64,000 bases of DNA from Chloroflexota bacterium (GCA_026004015.1 BPIH01000004.1:1-64000), one strand, 5' to 3'; counted from the first letter of the stretch, positions 37,820 to 47,611 are shown. Notes: a model not told the origin generated them from the letters alone. Numbers and translations: made by a program.

Positions 37820-38980
37820 ATGGGCGTTCTGCGTGCCGAACCCGCTCGCTTCGCCGATGTCGCCGGTCGGTCGGTGGCGGCCGTTTGGCGCTCGTACGAC
37901 GTTCAGCTCACGGTCTATGCCGTCCTCTTGACCGCCGTCGGGCTCATCATGGCCTACACGAACAGCGTCGAGGACGGCCGCCTCGTCCTGGGACCCGAGT
38001 CCACCTTCGCCCGGGGCCTTCTGTGGGCCGCCATTGCCGCCGTCGTTTACGTTGTCGCGACCCTCTTCGACTACCGCTGGCTCAAGACCCTCCGCTGGCC
38101 CGTCTACCTCGCCAACCTCGGTCTCCTCGTCCTGACCCTCGCCGTCGGGACCGGGGTGGGCGGCACGTCCCGGTGGGTCGTCGTCGGCCCCCTCGTCTTC
38201 CAGTTCAGTGAGCTCGCCAAGGTCCTCGTCGTCGGTGTCCTCGCCGCCTACCTCGCCGGACGCCAGGACCGCCTCGGGTCGCTCTGGACGATCCTCGGAG
38301 CGGTCGTTCTCGTCGGTCCGCCCCTCCTCCTCGTCATGCTCCAGCCCGACCTCGGGACCTCGCTCGTCTTCGGGGCGATCCTGGCCGGCATGCTCTTCCT
38401 CGGCGGAGCGAGCCTGACCTGGCTCGGCGTCCTCGGTGGCGCTTTCCTCGCTTCGCTGCCGATCATCTGGAACCACGTCCTCCTCGACTACCAGCGGGAA
38501 CGCATCCTGTCGTTCCTCGACCCGGCCTCGGATCCCCTCGGCTCGGGCTATCAGCTCTACCAGGCGCAGATCGCGGTCGGCTCGGGCGGACTGCTCGGCA
38601 AGGGCCTCACGAACGGGACGCAGAACCAGCTCGACTTCCTGCCCGTCCAAACGACGGATTTCGTCTTCGCCATCCTGGCCGAGGAGCTCGGCTTCGTCGG
38701 CGGGGTCGTCGTCCTCGTGCTCTATGCCGCCCTCGTCTGGCGTGTCCTCGTTGCCGGATGGCGGGCACGCGATCCCTTCGGCACGGCCTTCGCTGCTGGC
38801 GTCGCCTCGATCCTCCTGTTCCAGGTCCTCGTGAACATCGGCATGGTGGTGGGGATCATGCCGGTCACCGGCATCCCGCTGCCGTTCATCACCCACGGTG
38901 GTGCCTCGCTGACGAGCCTGGCTCTCGCCCTCGGCATCCTCCAGAGCGTCACCATTCGCCAGTCCCGCGCCGACTGGTGA
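37820..38980 (+). CDS. rodA: RodA/FtsW SEDS glycosyltransferase
   Basis: GGTSRWVVVGPLVFQFSELAKVLVV, MLQPDLGTSLVF, GYQLYQAQIAVGSGGLLGKGLTNGTQNQLDFLPVQTTDFVFAILAEELGF, GIPLPFITHGGAS. Confidence 0.95.
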   Translation: MGVLRAEPARFADVAGRSVAAVWRSYDVQLTVYAVLLTAVGLIMAYTNSVEDGRLVLGPESTFARGLLWAAIAAVVYVVATLFDYRWLKTLRWPVYLANLGLLVLTLAVGTGVGGTSRWVVVGPLVFQFSELAKVLVVGVLAAYLAGRQDRLGSLWTILGAVVLVGPPLLLVMLQPDLGTSLVFGAILAGMLFLGGASLTWLGVLGGAFLASLPIIWNHVLLDYQRERILSFLDPASDPLGSGYQLYQAQIAVGSGGLLGKGLTNGTQNQLDFLPVQTTDFVFAILAEELGFVGGVVVLVLYAALVWRVLVAGWRARDPFGTAFAAGVASILLFQVLVNIGMVVGIMPVTGIPLPFITHGGASLTSLALALGILQSVTIRQSRADW

Positions 38981-39103
38981 GCCGCTCCCTCCCGGCCTTC
39001 GAGCGCACCGAGACTCCGTCCCGTTACGATCTGAGCGTCCGCCACGACCGGTCCCGACGACCGGCTACGATGAGCCCCACTCGATGCACGAAGAGGAGGG
39101 CCA

Positions 39104-40831
39104 GTGCCACTCGATCTGTTCGCGGCTGTCGGCCTGCCCGGGCCGGCGTCGTTCGCTCCTCCGACGGCGGCCGAGGGCGAGACGATCAACGTCCTGGCCG
39201 GGCTGCTCGTCCTCCTCGTCGGTGCCAAGCTCGGCGAGGAGGTCGCCCGACGCCTCGGACAGCCGGCGGTCGTCGGCGAGCTCTTCGGCGGCTTCCTCGT
39301 GGGGCCGCACGCGCTCGCCCTCGTCACGCCCGGCGAGACGGCGACGGTTCTCGCCGAGATCGGCGTCGTCATCCTCCTCTTCGCCGTCGGCCTCGAGGTC
39401 CGCCTCGACGATCTCCTCGCCGTCGGGCGAACCGCGACGGCCGTCGCCGTCATCGCCATGGTCCTCCCGGTCGTCGGCGGGTTCGTCGTCGGGATCGCCG
39501 TCGGTGAACCGGCGGGCGCTGCGGCGTTCATCGGCCTCGCCCTCGCCGCGACGAGCATCGGCATCACCTCCCGGGTCCTGGCCGAGCTCCGGGTCCTGAA
39601 CCGTGCCTTCTCGCGCGTCGTCCTCGGGGCGGCCGTCATCGACGACGTCCTCGCCCTCGTCGCCATCGGCCTCGTCGTCGGGGCCGTCCAGGGGGACCTC
39701 GGGGCGTCGACCCTCTTCGTCGCCCTCGCGGCCGTCGGTCTCATCGTCCTTGGCTTCGCCGCCGCCCGCCGAGCCCGGGGGCTCCGCCGGGAGGTCTTCA
39801 CCTGGCCCCTCTTCGCCGAGACCCCCCTCGTGCCCGCCTTCATCCTCATGCTCGGCCTCGCCATCGTTGCCGGCTCCATCGGCCTGGCGGCGATCATCGG
39901 CGCCTTCGTGGCCGGCCTCATCGTGGCCGAGACGGAGGCCCGCCACGAGCTCGAGGAGGAGATCCGTCCCCTCGGGCAGATCTTCACCCCCTTCTTCTTC
40001 GCCGTCACGGGCTCCCAGGTCGACCTAGCTGCCCTCGTCGACCCGACCGTCGCCGGACTCGCCCTCGTGCTCTTCGGCGTCGGGATGGTCACGAAGGCGG
40101 CGGGCGGCTTCGTCGGGGCGCGCCGCCTCGGCAGCTGGTCGGCGGCCACCGTCGGCTTCGGGATGATCCCCCGGGGCGAGGTCGGCATCGTCGTCGCCAA
40201 CCTCGGCCTCGGATCAGGGCTCTTCAGTTCCGGCGTCTTCGCGGCGGTCGTCGTCGCCGTTGTCCTGACGACCGTCGTGGCGCCCTATCTGCTGACCTGG
40301 TCGATCCCTCGGGCCATCGAGCAGGGGGCGCCCGGGCGCTCCGGAGGGCGTTCCACGGCCGAGTCCGAGGCACGAGGGGAGCTGGGGTCACGGGAGCACG
40401 GGCTGGCGGATCCAGGCAAGCGGTGTCCCACGTCGACGATTGATCGGGATACCGCGGCCTTGGCCGGTGGCAGAGCCTCGTCCGGGTTGCGACGGCTTCG
40501 GCTCGACCGCCGACCGCTCGCCGGAGCAGATCCCGTCGCTCGCGCAGCCGGGCTCGCCGGAGGGCGGCCGGCTCCGCCGACCGCCGCATCCCCGATCGTC
40601 CCTCGGCCTATCCGCCCTCCCCCGAACCGTGGGGCCCGTCCGCCGGCGCCGGAGCCTGCATTCCCCTCCGGCCGACGACGGTGGCGAGGGCGTCGTCCGC
40701 CCCCACGGGCGGATCGCCAAGCCGAGCGAAGAGATATCGGTAGACGTTGCGAGCCGTGGCCGCGATGGGCAGGGCGAGGACCGCCCCGAGCAGACCGCCC
40801 ACGGCCGCGCCGACGACGATGGCAAAGATGA
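39104..40831 (+). CDS. Cation:proton antiporter (CPA2/KefB-like); true C-terminus uncertain
   Basis: LAGLLVLLVGAKLGEEVARRLGQPAVVGELFGGFLVGP...VILLFAVGLEVRLDDLL...IGAFVAGLIVAETEARHELEEEIRPLGQIFTPFFFAVTG; ORF runs past the membrane domain (~40340) into the convergent gene. Confidence 0.85.
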   Translation: MPLDLFAAVGLPGPASFAPPTAAEGETINVLAGLLVLLVGAKLGEEVARRLGQPAVVGELFGGFLVGPHALALVTPGETATVLAEIGVVILLFAVGLEVRLDDLLAVGRTATAVAVIAMVLPVVGGFVVGIAVGEPAGAAAFIGLALAATSIGITSRVLAELRVLNRAFSRVVLGAAVIDDVLALVAIGLVVGAVQGDLGASTLFVALAAVGLIVLGFAAARRARGLRREVFTWPLFAETPLVPAFILMLGLAIVAGSIGLAAIIGAFVAGLIVAETEARHELEEEIRPLGQIFTPFFFAVTGSQVDLAALVDPTVAGLALVLFGVGMVTKAAGGFVGARRLGSWSAATVGFGMIPRGEVGIVVANLGLGSGLFSSGVFAAVVVAVVLTTVVAPYLLTWSIPRAIEQGAPGRSGGRSTAESEARGELGSREHGLADPGKRCPTSTIDRDTAALAGGRASSGLRRLRLDRRPLAGADPVARAAGLAGGRPAPPTAASPIVPRPIRPPPNRGARPPAPEPAFPSGRRRWRGRRPPPRADRQAERRDIGRRCEPWPRWAGRGPPRADRPRPRRRRWQR

Positions 40832-41954
40832 CGACCCCGGGATGGAGCTCCACGGCATCGCCCTGGATCTTCGGCACGAGGAGATGGTTCTCGACCTGCT
40901 GCACGGCAAGGTAGAGGAGCAACACCGCGACCATCGGCTCGAGCCCAGCCGTCGCCGCGACGAGGATGGCCGGAACGGCCGAGATGATCGGGCCGATGAC
41001 CGGCAGGAGTTCGAGGACCCCGGCCACGATCGCCAGGAGGAGGGCGTAGCGGGCGAGGATGGGATCGACGAACGCCCCGAGGGCGAGGAGGCCAACGTAC
41101 GTCGCCACGCCCACGATCCCGCCGAGGAGGACCTGTGCCCGAACCCACTGGCCGAAGACCCGACGAACGATCTCGCCGAGGGCCGTCGCGTCTTCCCGCC
41201 AGGCCGGCGGCAGGGCGAGCCGGATCCCGTCGGTGAGGCGCCGGGGGTCGAGGAGGACGTAGAAGACCCAGACGGGGATGACCAGGTAGCCGAAGAGGGA
41301 CGCCACGAACGAGGCGAGGGAGCCGAAGACGGGGGCGAGGACGCTCGGATCGAGTCGCAGGAGGGCGTCCGCCAGGTCCGCGAGCGCGGCATCGATGGCA
41401 CGACGGAGATCGGCCGGGATGTCGAGGCCACGGTAGACGTCGCCGAGGCGCCGAAGTTGCTCGTCCAGGGCGGCGAGGAGTCCGGGTAGCTCGCGCCCGA
41501 AGCTCTGGGCCTGCTCGACGAGGGGCGTCAGGGTGAGGCTGAGGGCCTCGAAGAGGACGAAGACGACGACCCCGTAGACGACGGGAATGGCGACGATGCG
41601 CGGCAACCCGAGTCGACCCAGGGCGGCGACCGGTCGATCGAGGAGGTAGACGAGCAGGAGCCCGACGACAAAGGGGCTCAGGGCACCCCGGGCGAGGTAG
41701 AGGACGACGCCGAGGGCGGCCGCGAAGACGAGGAAGAGGACGGCCTGGCGCGGGACCTCGATCGACCGGTGCGGCGGACTCGCGCTCGCGGCAGGCCCCT
41801 CCAGCGCCGCAGCCGGTGCCGCTGGCCGGTCCGTCACCTCGCTCGACATGTCCTGTGCGGCGGCGCTCCGCCCGGGCAGGCGATCCACGGGCGCCTCTGC
41901 TCCCTGGCGCTTCGCTGGCGTCTCGCCCTCGGCGGGAGTGGCACGCTCGTCCAT
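40608..41954 (-). CDS. AI-2E family transporter/permease
   Basis: LFLVFAAALGVVLYLARGALSPFVVGLLLVYLLDRPVAAL...LLPVIGPIISAVPAILVAATAG...QQVENHLLVPKIQGDAVELHPGVVIFAIVVGAAVGGLLGAVLALPIAA. Confidence 0.9.
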   Translation of the reverse strand: MDERATPAEGETPAKRQGAEAPVDRLPGRSAAAQDMSSEVTDRPAAPAAALEGPAASASPPHRSIEVPRQAVLFLVFAAALGVVLYLARGALSPFVVGLLLVYLLDRPVAALGRLGLPRIVAIPVVYGVVVFVLFEALSLTLTPLVEQAQSFGRELPGLLAALDEQLRRLGDVYRGLDIPADLRRAIDAALADLADALLRLDPSVLAPVFGSLASFVASLFGYLVIPVWVFYVLLDPRRLTDGIRLALPPAWREDATALGEIVRRVFGQWVRAQVLLGGIVGVATYVGLLALGAFVDPILARYALLLAIVAGVLELLPVIGPIISAVPAILVAATAGLEPMVAVLLLYLAVQQVENHLLVPKIQGDAVELHPGVVIFAIVVGAAVGGLLGAVLALPIAATARNVYRYLFARLGDPPVGADDALATVVGRRGMQAPAPADGPHGSGEGG

Positions 41955-41977
41955 CGTCCCGCAGACTAGCAGACGTC

Positions 41978-43177
41978 ATGGACCCGAACGGGAGCCCCGA
42001 GTCCCCGCCGACGGCCGTCCGTCAGCGCTGGCGGATCGTCTATCGGCGGCTCGCTGCGGCCGCAGGGCTCTCGCAGCGAGCCCTCGAAGGGGCCTGGCTG
42101 GCGGCCCTCGAGACGAGCAGCCTCCCCCTCGCCCCGACCGGTCCCGCCAGCCGACGATGGAAGGTCGTCTTCGGACCGCCGCTCCCGCTCGGGGCCCTCG
42201 GCGAACGGGAGCTCCTCGACGTCTACCTTCGCGAGCGGGTCTCCCTCGCCGAGCTCCGGGCTCGCCTCGGACCGGTCGTGCCGGCCGGTTTCGAGCTCGT
42301 CGACGCCTACGACGTCTGGGTCGGTGCTCCGGCCCTGCCGGCGGTCGTCGCTGCCGTCGACTACCGGATCGAGCTCCCCGTCGGCCCTGACGAGGCGGCA
42401 CCCGTGCTCGAGGGTCTCCGGACCGCGATCCAGCGGCTCCTCGCGGCCGAGACGCTGCCACGGAGCCGAGCTCGGGGCCACCGGACCCGCGACTACGACC
42501 TCCGACCCTTCCTCGTCGCTCTCGGCGTGGCCCCGAGCGACGAGGGCGGGGTTCGCCTCGAGATGCGCCTCCGGGTCGATCCGGCCGCCGGGTCGGGTCG
42601 CCCCGACGAGGTCCTGCGGGCGCTCCTCGACGCGGGCGACGACGGCGAGGCGCTGGCCGTCGTGCGGTCGCTGGCGGGGAGCTGGCTCGAGCGACCGGGA
42701 CTCGACGTCCTCCGGGCCGAAAGGCGACCGGACGCCGAGGCTTCCGACGCGCCAGCCTCGGGCGAGGCCGGCCGGGAGCTAGAAGCGCCGTGGTCGCCCT
42801 CCCGACCGGAGCTTCCGACGGCGGCGCCGCCCCTCGATCGTCTTCCGGGCCGGGTGGGGCTGCCGGCGGTCGCACAGGGAGGGAGCGCCGGTTCGTCCGC
42901 ACCCTCCATCGTCGTCGTGCGCGAGCGGCTCGTCACCGCCGACGAGCTCGTCGGGGAGGCCGGCCCGGGTGTTCCGCCGACCTCGCCCGGGGAACCCGAT
43001 CCGCCGCCCGCCGACCCGGCGACCCCGACCACCGAGCTCGGGTCGGGCTCGGGCGGCTTCCCGCCGTCGACGCTAGAATCGGCGGACCGTGGCCGCCGCC
43101 CTGGGACGCCGTCCCTACCTCGCCTGGCTCGTCCGGCTCGCCCTCCTGGCACCGGTCGCGGATCTCCTCGCCCATGA
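41978..43177 (+). CDS. DUF2344/TIGR03936-type radical SAM-linked protein
   Basis: RQRWRIVYRRLAAAAGLSQRALEGAWLAALETSSLPLAPT...FGPPLPLGALGERELLDVYLRERVSLAELRARLGPVVPAGFELVDAYDV. Confidence 0.65.
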   Translation: MDPNGSPESPPTAVRQRWRIVYRRLAAAAGLSQRALEGAWLAALETSSLPLAPTGPASRRWKVVFGPPLPLGALGERELLDVYLRERVSLAELRARLGPVVPAGFELVDAYDVWVGAPALPAVVAAVDYRIELPVGPDEAAPVLEGLRTAIQRLLAAETLPRSRARGHRTRDYDLRPFLVALGVAPSDEGGVRLEMRLRVDPAAGSGRPDEVLRALLDAGDDGEALAVVRSLAGSWLERPGLDVLRAERRPDAEASDAPASGEAGRELEAPWSPSRPELPTAAPPLDRLPGRVGLPAVAQGGSAGSSAPSIVVVRERLVTADELVGEAGPGVPPTSPGEPDPPPADPATPTTELGSGSGGFPPSTLESADRGRRPGTPSLPRLARPARPPGTGRGSPRP

Positions 43178-43787
43178 CGCTGTCTACCGCTCCCTGGCCA
43201 CCGAGCCCGCGCCGTCCGGGACGCAGCCCCTCACCGAGCATGGCTACTGGCCGCTCTTCGTCGCCGTCGCCCTCGCCGTCGCCGGCGTGGCCGTTTTGGA
43301 GACCCTCCGCCGGCTCGCACGGCTCGATCGGGCCCTCCGGGTCGAGCCATCGACGGCATGTCGCCGGAAGCTGCGCTCGGATCGGGGTCGGGGGCCTCGG
43401 ATTCCGAGATACCACCGCGAGCTCCTCACTCTGTGGCCTGCCCTGAGCTCGGTCACGGCGCTCCTCTTCCTTGTTCAGGAGAACGTCGAGCACCTCGCCG
43501 CCACGGGCTCGTGGTCCGGGCTGGAGCCGCTCGACGGGCGGCTCCACCCCGACGCCCTGGCCTACGTGATCGGCGCGAGCTTCGTCGTCGCCGCTGCCGG
43601 TGCCTTGCTTCGCTGGCGGGTCCGGGTCCTCGAACATCGGGTCGAGGTCGCCGCTCGTTCCCACTCGTTTCCCCGTCCCGCCCCCGAGCGAGCGGGCAGG
43701 ACGTGGTGGCTCGTCGCCGCCGTTGGCCGGCACCAGCGGATGCTCGTCCGCCGAGATGCCGGCCGTGCTCCGCCCCTCGCCGCCTGA
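43089..43787 (+). CDS. Putative multi-TM membrane protein
   Basis: Several hydrophobic helices (LVRLALLAPVADLLAHDA, LFVAVALAVAGVAVLETL, LTLWPALSSVTALLFLVQE, YVIGASFVVAAAGALL); upstream of SCO1. Confidence 0.5.
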   Translation: MAAALGRRPYLAWLVRLALLAPVADLLAHDAVYRSLATEPAPSGTQPLTEHGYWPLFVAVALAVAGVAVLETLRRLARLDRALRVEPSTACRRKLRSDRGRGPRIPRYHRELLTLWPALSSVTALLFLVQENVEHLAATGSWSGLEPLDGRLHPDALAYVIGASFVVAAAGALLRWRVRVLEHRVEVAARSHSFPRPAPERAGRTWWLVAAVGRHQRMLVRRDAGRAPPLAA

Positions 43788-44028
43788 CGATCTCGACGAC
43801 GGGCTCCCGAGGGTACGGTCGGCGATCGGCTCCACCCGCTGCCGGCGTCCGCGCCGCTCCCTCGCACTCCTGCCCGCTGGAGGCGTCCGCGCCGTTCGTT
43901 CGCCGTCGGCAGCGTTCGTTCGCGATCCGCGCCGTTCGCCCCGCGATGGCGGACCGACCCGAACGCCTCGTCGTCGAACGACCCGAACGGGAGCCACCCT
44001 CGTTCTCGCTGCCATCCGGAGATCAGCC

Positions 44029-44697
44029 GTGGGCTTTCCCTCGGAACGCCAATTACCCTCCGCCCAACCGCCGCGGCGCGTCGGCGGTTCGCTCGCCGTC
44101 GTCGCCGCCCTCCTCGTCCTCACCGGCTGTGTCGCCGCCCCCGACGGAACCGAGAACCGGTCGTTACCGCCGGGCGACGATCCGACCGCATTCGAGCCGG
44201 CGGTCTACGATCCGCCGTCGCCGGCACCGACCCTGGACGGTCTCGTCGATAGCGCCGGTCGGCGCTTCTCGCTCGACGACCTCCGGGGCCGGGTCGTCCT
44301 CGTCAGCTTCGGCTACACCCACTGTCCGGACGTCTGCCCGACGACCCTGGCCGTCGCCCGTGAGGTTCTCCGGGCCCGGCCGGACGCCGCTCGGGTCGTC
44401 TTCGTGACCGTCGACCCGGAGCGGGACACGGCCGACGCCCTGGCCGGCTACCTCCGCTACTTCGAGGCGCCCATCGTCGGGCTGACGGGGGATCCGGCGA
44501 CGGTCGAGGCGGTCGCCCGGGCGTGGGGCGTGACGGTCGTCTTCGGCGAGCGAGACGCTGTCGGCAACTACCCGGTCATCCACTCGGCCGGGACGTACGT
44601 CGTCGACGGGGATGGCCGCCTTCGCCTCCTCTATCCGTACGGCACGCCGGCCGACGTTCTCGTGGCCGCCGTGGACCGCCTCACCGCCGAGCCCTGA
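44029..44697 (+). CDS. SCO1/SenC family copper-dependent assembly protein
   Basis: VVLVSFGYTHCPDVCPTTLAVAREVL...VVFVTVDPERDTADALAGYLRYF...YPVIHSAGTYVVDGDGRLRLLYPYG. Confidence 0.9.
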   Translation: MGFPSERQLPSAQPPRRVGGSLAVVAALLVLTGCVAAPDGTENRSLPPGDDPTAFEPAVYDPPSPAPTLDGLVDSAGRRFSLDDLRGRVVLVSFGYTHCPDVCPTTLAVAREVLRARPDAARVVFVTVDPERDTADALAGYLRYFEAPIVGLTGDPATVEAVARAWGVTVVFGERDAVGNYPVIHSAGTYVVDGDGRLRLLYPYGTPADVLVAAVDRLTAEP

Positions 44698-44771
44698 CTG
44701 CCCGGCGAACGTTCCCCACGCTCGATGGACCGGTTCGAGGCCCTCGGACCATCACCCTGGAGGTATTGCCC

Positions 44772-45413
44772 ATGTTCACAGCGACGATTTCTCTGCCAGA
44801 ACGGTCGCCGAACGGCCGCTCGGCCACCCGGCTGCGTTCGAGACGGACGCGTCGAGATCGGCGCCTTTGTGCTCGGTTCGTCGCTCTCGGGCGGCTTCTC
44901 ATCACGGTCGCCTCCATCGCCGTCGGCACCGCCGTAACCATCGCTGCCTGCAGTCCCGGGGGTGACATCAGCGTCCGGGATCCCTGGATCCGTCTAACCG
45001 ATCCGAGTCGTCCGCTCGGGGGCTTCATGACCATCGTCAACGCGGGTCCCACCGACGACGCCGTCATCGCTGCCGAGAGCCCGGCCTTCGGCTCCATCGA
45101 GCTCCACGAGACGGCACCGATGGCCAGCGGGGAGAGTCCGACGCCAGTCGACCATGGAATGGCGAGCCCGATGCCCTCCGACCACGGGATGATGAGCCCC
45201 ACGCCCTCCGGCTCGGGGATGGCGATGACGATGCGCCCCGTCGCGGAGATCCCGATCCCGGCCGGGGGCGAGCAGGTTCTTCAACCCGGCGGCTATCACC
45301 TCATGCTCATGGATCCCAAGGGGTCACTCACCGTCGGTGATAGCGTCGAGCTCACCCTTCGTTTCAAGAGCGGCCGCTCGCTCACGCTCGAGGTGCCGCT
45401 GCGGGCCCCCTGA
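44772..45413 (+). CDS. PCu(A)C-type periplasmic copper chaperone with Met/His-rich insertion
   Basis: ISVRDPWIRLTDPSRPLGGFMTIVNAG...SIELHETAPM...MTMRPVAEIPIPAGGEQVLQPGGYHLMLMDPKGSLTVGDSVELTL. Confidence 0.88.
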   Translation: MFTATISLPERSPNGRSATRLRSRRTRRDRRLCARFVALGRLLITVASIAVGTAVTIAACSPGGDISVRDPWIRLTDPSRPLGGFMTIVNAGPTDDAVIAAESPAFGSIELHETAPMASGESPTPVDHGMASPMPSDHGMMSPTPSGSGMAMTMRPVAEIPIPAGGEQVLQPGGYHLMLMDPKGSLTVGDSVELTLRFKSGRSLTLEVPLRAP

Positions 45414-46211
45414 GCTCCACGCTGCTGGCCGGGCGGTCCGGCGCGGTCCAATTGGGCGTCGACCGACCCGATCGCTCCGAACGGCCGAGCCCGTGGTTCG
45501 GGGAGGGCCGTCCCGTCACTCCTGTGCGCGTCTCGGAGCGCGGCGGGCCCCAACGGGATGGCCCCCCTTCGCCCACCGGTCGGATCCGTGACTGCCAACG
45601 GATCCTCCCCACGCCGAGGTGTTGCTGCTCGGTGATTCCGGCAGCCCCGGGCCCGGGATGCCGGGGGAGGCTCTGTCGCCAGGGGTGATCGGGGGTCGTG
45701 GAGTGCCGGGTCGCTCCGACCACCGGACGCCGGTCGGAAGCCGTCGGGCGTCAGGACCCGAACCTCTCGGAGCCGCCAGTCTGGGCAGAGCCGGCACGAC
45801 GATCAGCGGCCGTGCGGCCTCCGACCGCGCCTCGGCAAGGCGTGCGCGCCGAACACCAAGCCGGCCGCACCCACCGCACCGGCAGCCCTCGTTCCCGGCC
45901 GTTGGTGTTCGCTCCGCGCCGAAGGGGCCGAACGGGCGCAGCGTGCGATCCCCCACGCCTCCGCTTTGGTGTTCCCTGCGCACAGCGATCTGGACGGTTG
46001 CCTGCCGGACCGGTCCGTTTCGGATCGCCCAGACATTCCGATCCGTCACGACCATCGACAGCTTCGTTGACGCCTTCGCCGGCTCGCCGTACACTCACCC
46101 TTCGCGCCGCGGGCCGCCGGCGAATGGCCCCGGCGATCCCCGACGCCCGCCCAGCCGGTCGCCCACCATGGCCGCTGGCCGCGGCCGATCAGCGACCGAA
46201 ACAGAGGATCC

Positions 46212-46979
46212 ATGTACGCAGTCATCGAGACCGGCGGCAAGCAGTACCGCGTCGAGCTCGGGAGCCTGCTCGAGGTCGAGCGCCTCGACGCCGAGCAGGG
46301 AGCCACCGTCACCCTCGACCGCGTCCTGCTCGTCGCCGACGAGGCCGAGACGGCCATCGGCCGACCCGTCGTCCCCGACGCGACCGTGGAGGCGGAGGTC
46401 GTCCGTCAGACCCGCGGCGAGAAGATCGACGTCTTCAAGTACCGCCCGAAGGCGCGCCGCCGGGTGAAGAAGGGGCATCGCCAGGAGCTGACGGTGCTCC
46501 GGATCGCCGACATCCGGTTCAACGGCCGGAGCGCGGCGGAGCTCGCTCGCCAGGCCGAAGAGGCGGCCAAGACGGAGCGGCAGCGCCTCGAGGAGGCCGC
46601 CGCCCGCCAGGCAGCCGCTGACCGGGAGCTGGCGGCTCGGCTCGCTGCCCGGCGCGCCCAGGCGGCCCCGGCTCGGGAGGCGACCGAACCTCCGGCGAGC
46701 AGCGAGGCCGCGGGGAGCGGCCGAGGCGACGCCGGCAGCGGCCCCTCCGGCGGAGGCGAGCGCTCCTGCGGAGGCGAGCACGGGCCGGAGCCGGGCCCGC
46801 GGCGGACGGGCGGCCCGAGCGGCGGCCGAGGCACCGCCCACCGAGACCATCGCCGAGCCGGAAGAGGACGCGGCCGGTGCCGCGCCGAGCCGGATTCGGC
46901 GACCGCCACCGCGGGCGAGCCGACCGAGCCCGATCGGCCCCGGGCGCGCCGCAGCCGAACGACGAAGAAGGACGAATAA
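46212..46979 (+). CDS. rplU: Ribosomal protein bL21 with long C-terminal extension
   Basis: MYAVIETGGKQYRVELGSLLEVERLDAEQGATVTLDRVLLV...DVFKYRPKARRRVKKGHRQELTVLRI. Confidence 0.93.
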   Translation: MYAVIETGGKQYRVELGSLLEVERLDAEQGATVTLDRVLLVADEAETAIGRPVVPDATVEAEVVRQTRGEKIDVFKYRPKARRRVKKGHRQELTVLRIADIRFNGRSAAELARQAEEAAKTERQRLEEAAARQAAADRELAARLAARRAQAAPAREATEPPASSEAAGSGRGDAGSGPSGGGERSCGGEHGPEPGPRRTGGPSGGRGTAHRDHRRAGRGRGRCRAEPDSATATAGEPTEPDRPRARRSRTTKKDE

Positions 46980-46982
46980 GCG

Positions 46983-47297
46983 ATGGCCCACAAGAAGGCA
47001 GGTTCCAGCTCGAAGAACGGCCGCGATTCCGTCGGCCAGCGCCTCGGCGTCAAGGTCGGCGACGGGCAGTTCGTGCCGGCCGGCTCCATCCTCGTGCGCC
47101 AGCGGGGGATGACCTTCCTCGCCGGCAGCGGGGCAGGCCTCGGTCGCGACTACACGGTCTTCGCGACGGTGAGCGGGCGGGTCCGCTTCGAATACGCCCG
47201 AAAGGACAAGAAGCGCGTCCGGGTCGTGCCGGAGCCGGCGCCTGAAGCGCCGCAACCGGCCCCCGAGGCGCCGCAGCCGGCGCCCGCGGGCGCCTGA
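46983..47297 (+). CDS. rpmA: Ribosomal protein bL27
   Basis: [45 protein letters not shown]. Confidence 0.95.
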   Translation: MAHKKAGSSSKNGRDSVGQRLGVKVGDGQFVPAGSILVRQRGMTFLAGSGAGLGRDYTVFATVSGRVRFEYARKDKKRVRVVPEPAPEAPQPAPEAPQPAPAGA

Positions 47298-47392
47298 GGC
47301 CGTCTGCGGCCGAACGTCTGCGCCCTGGCCCGCTCGCGCTGCTTTCGTTGCCCGGTAGCAGCCGCGCCGCCGCCCGCAGCTCTGGAGAGACC

Positions 47393-47611
47393 ATGAAGCC
47401 CGACATCCACCCGAAGTACTACGAGGCCCGGGTCCATTGCGGGACCTGCGGAACCGAGTTCGTCGTCGGGAGCACCCGGCCCGAGCTCCGGGTCGACGTC
47501 TGCAGCAACTGCCATCCCTTCTACACCGGCAAGCAGACGATCATCGACACGGCCGGCCAGGTCGAGCGCTTCCAGCGTCGGCTCGAGCGGCAGGTCCGGG
47601 CCGGCGGCTGA
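47393..47611 (+). CDS. rpmE: Ribosomal protein bL31 (zinc-type)
   Basis: MKPDIHPKYYEARVHCGTCGTEFVVGSTRPELRVDVCSNCHPFYTGKQTIIDTAGQVERFQRR. Confidence 0.95.
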   Translation: MKPDIHPKYYEARVHCGTCGTEFVVGSTRPELRVDVCSNCHPFYTGKQTIIDTAGQVERFQRRLERQVRAGG

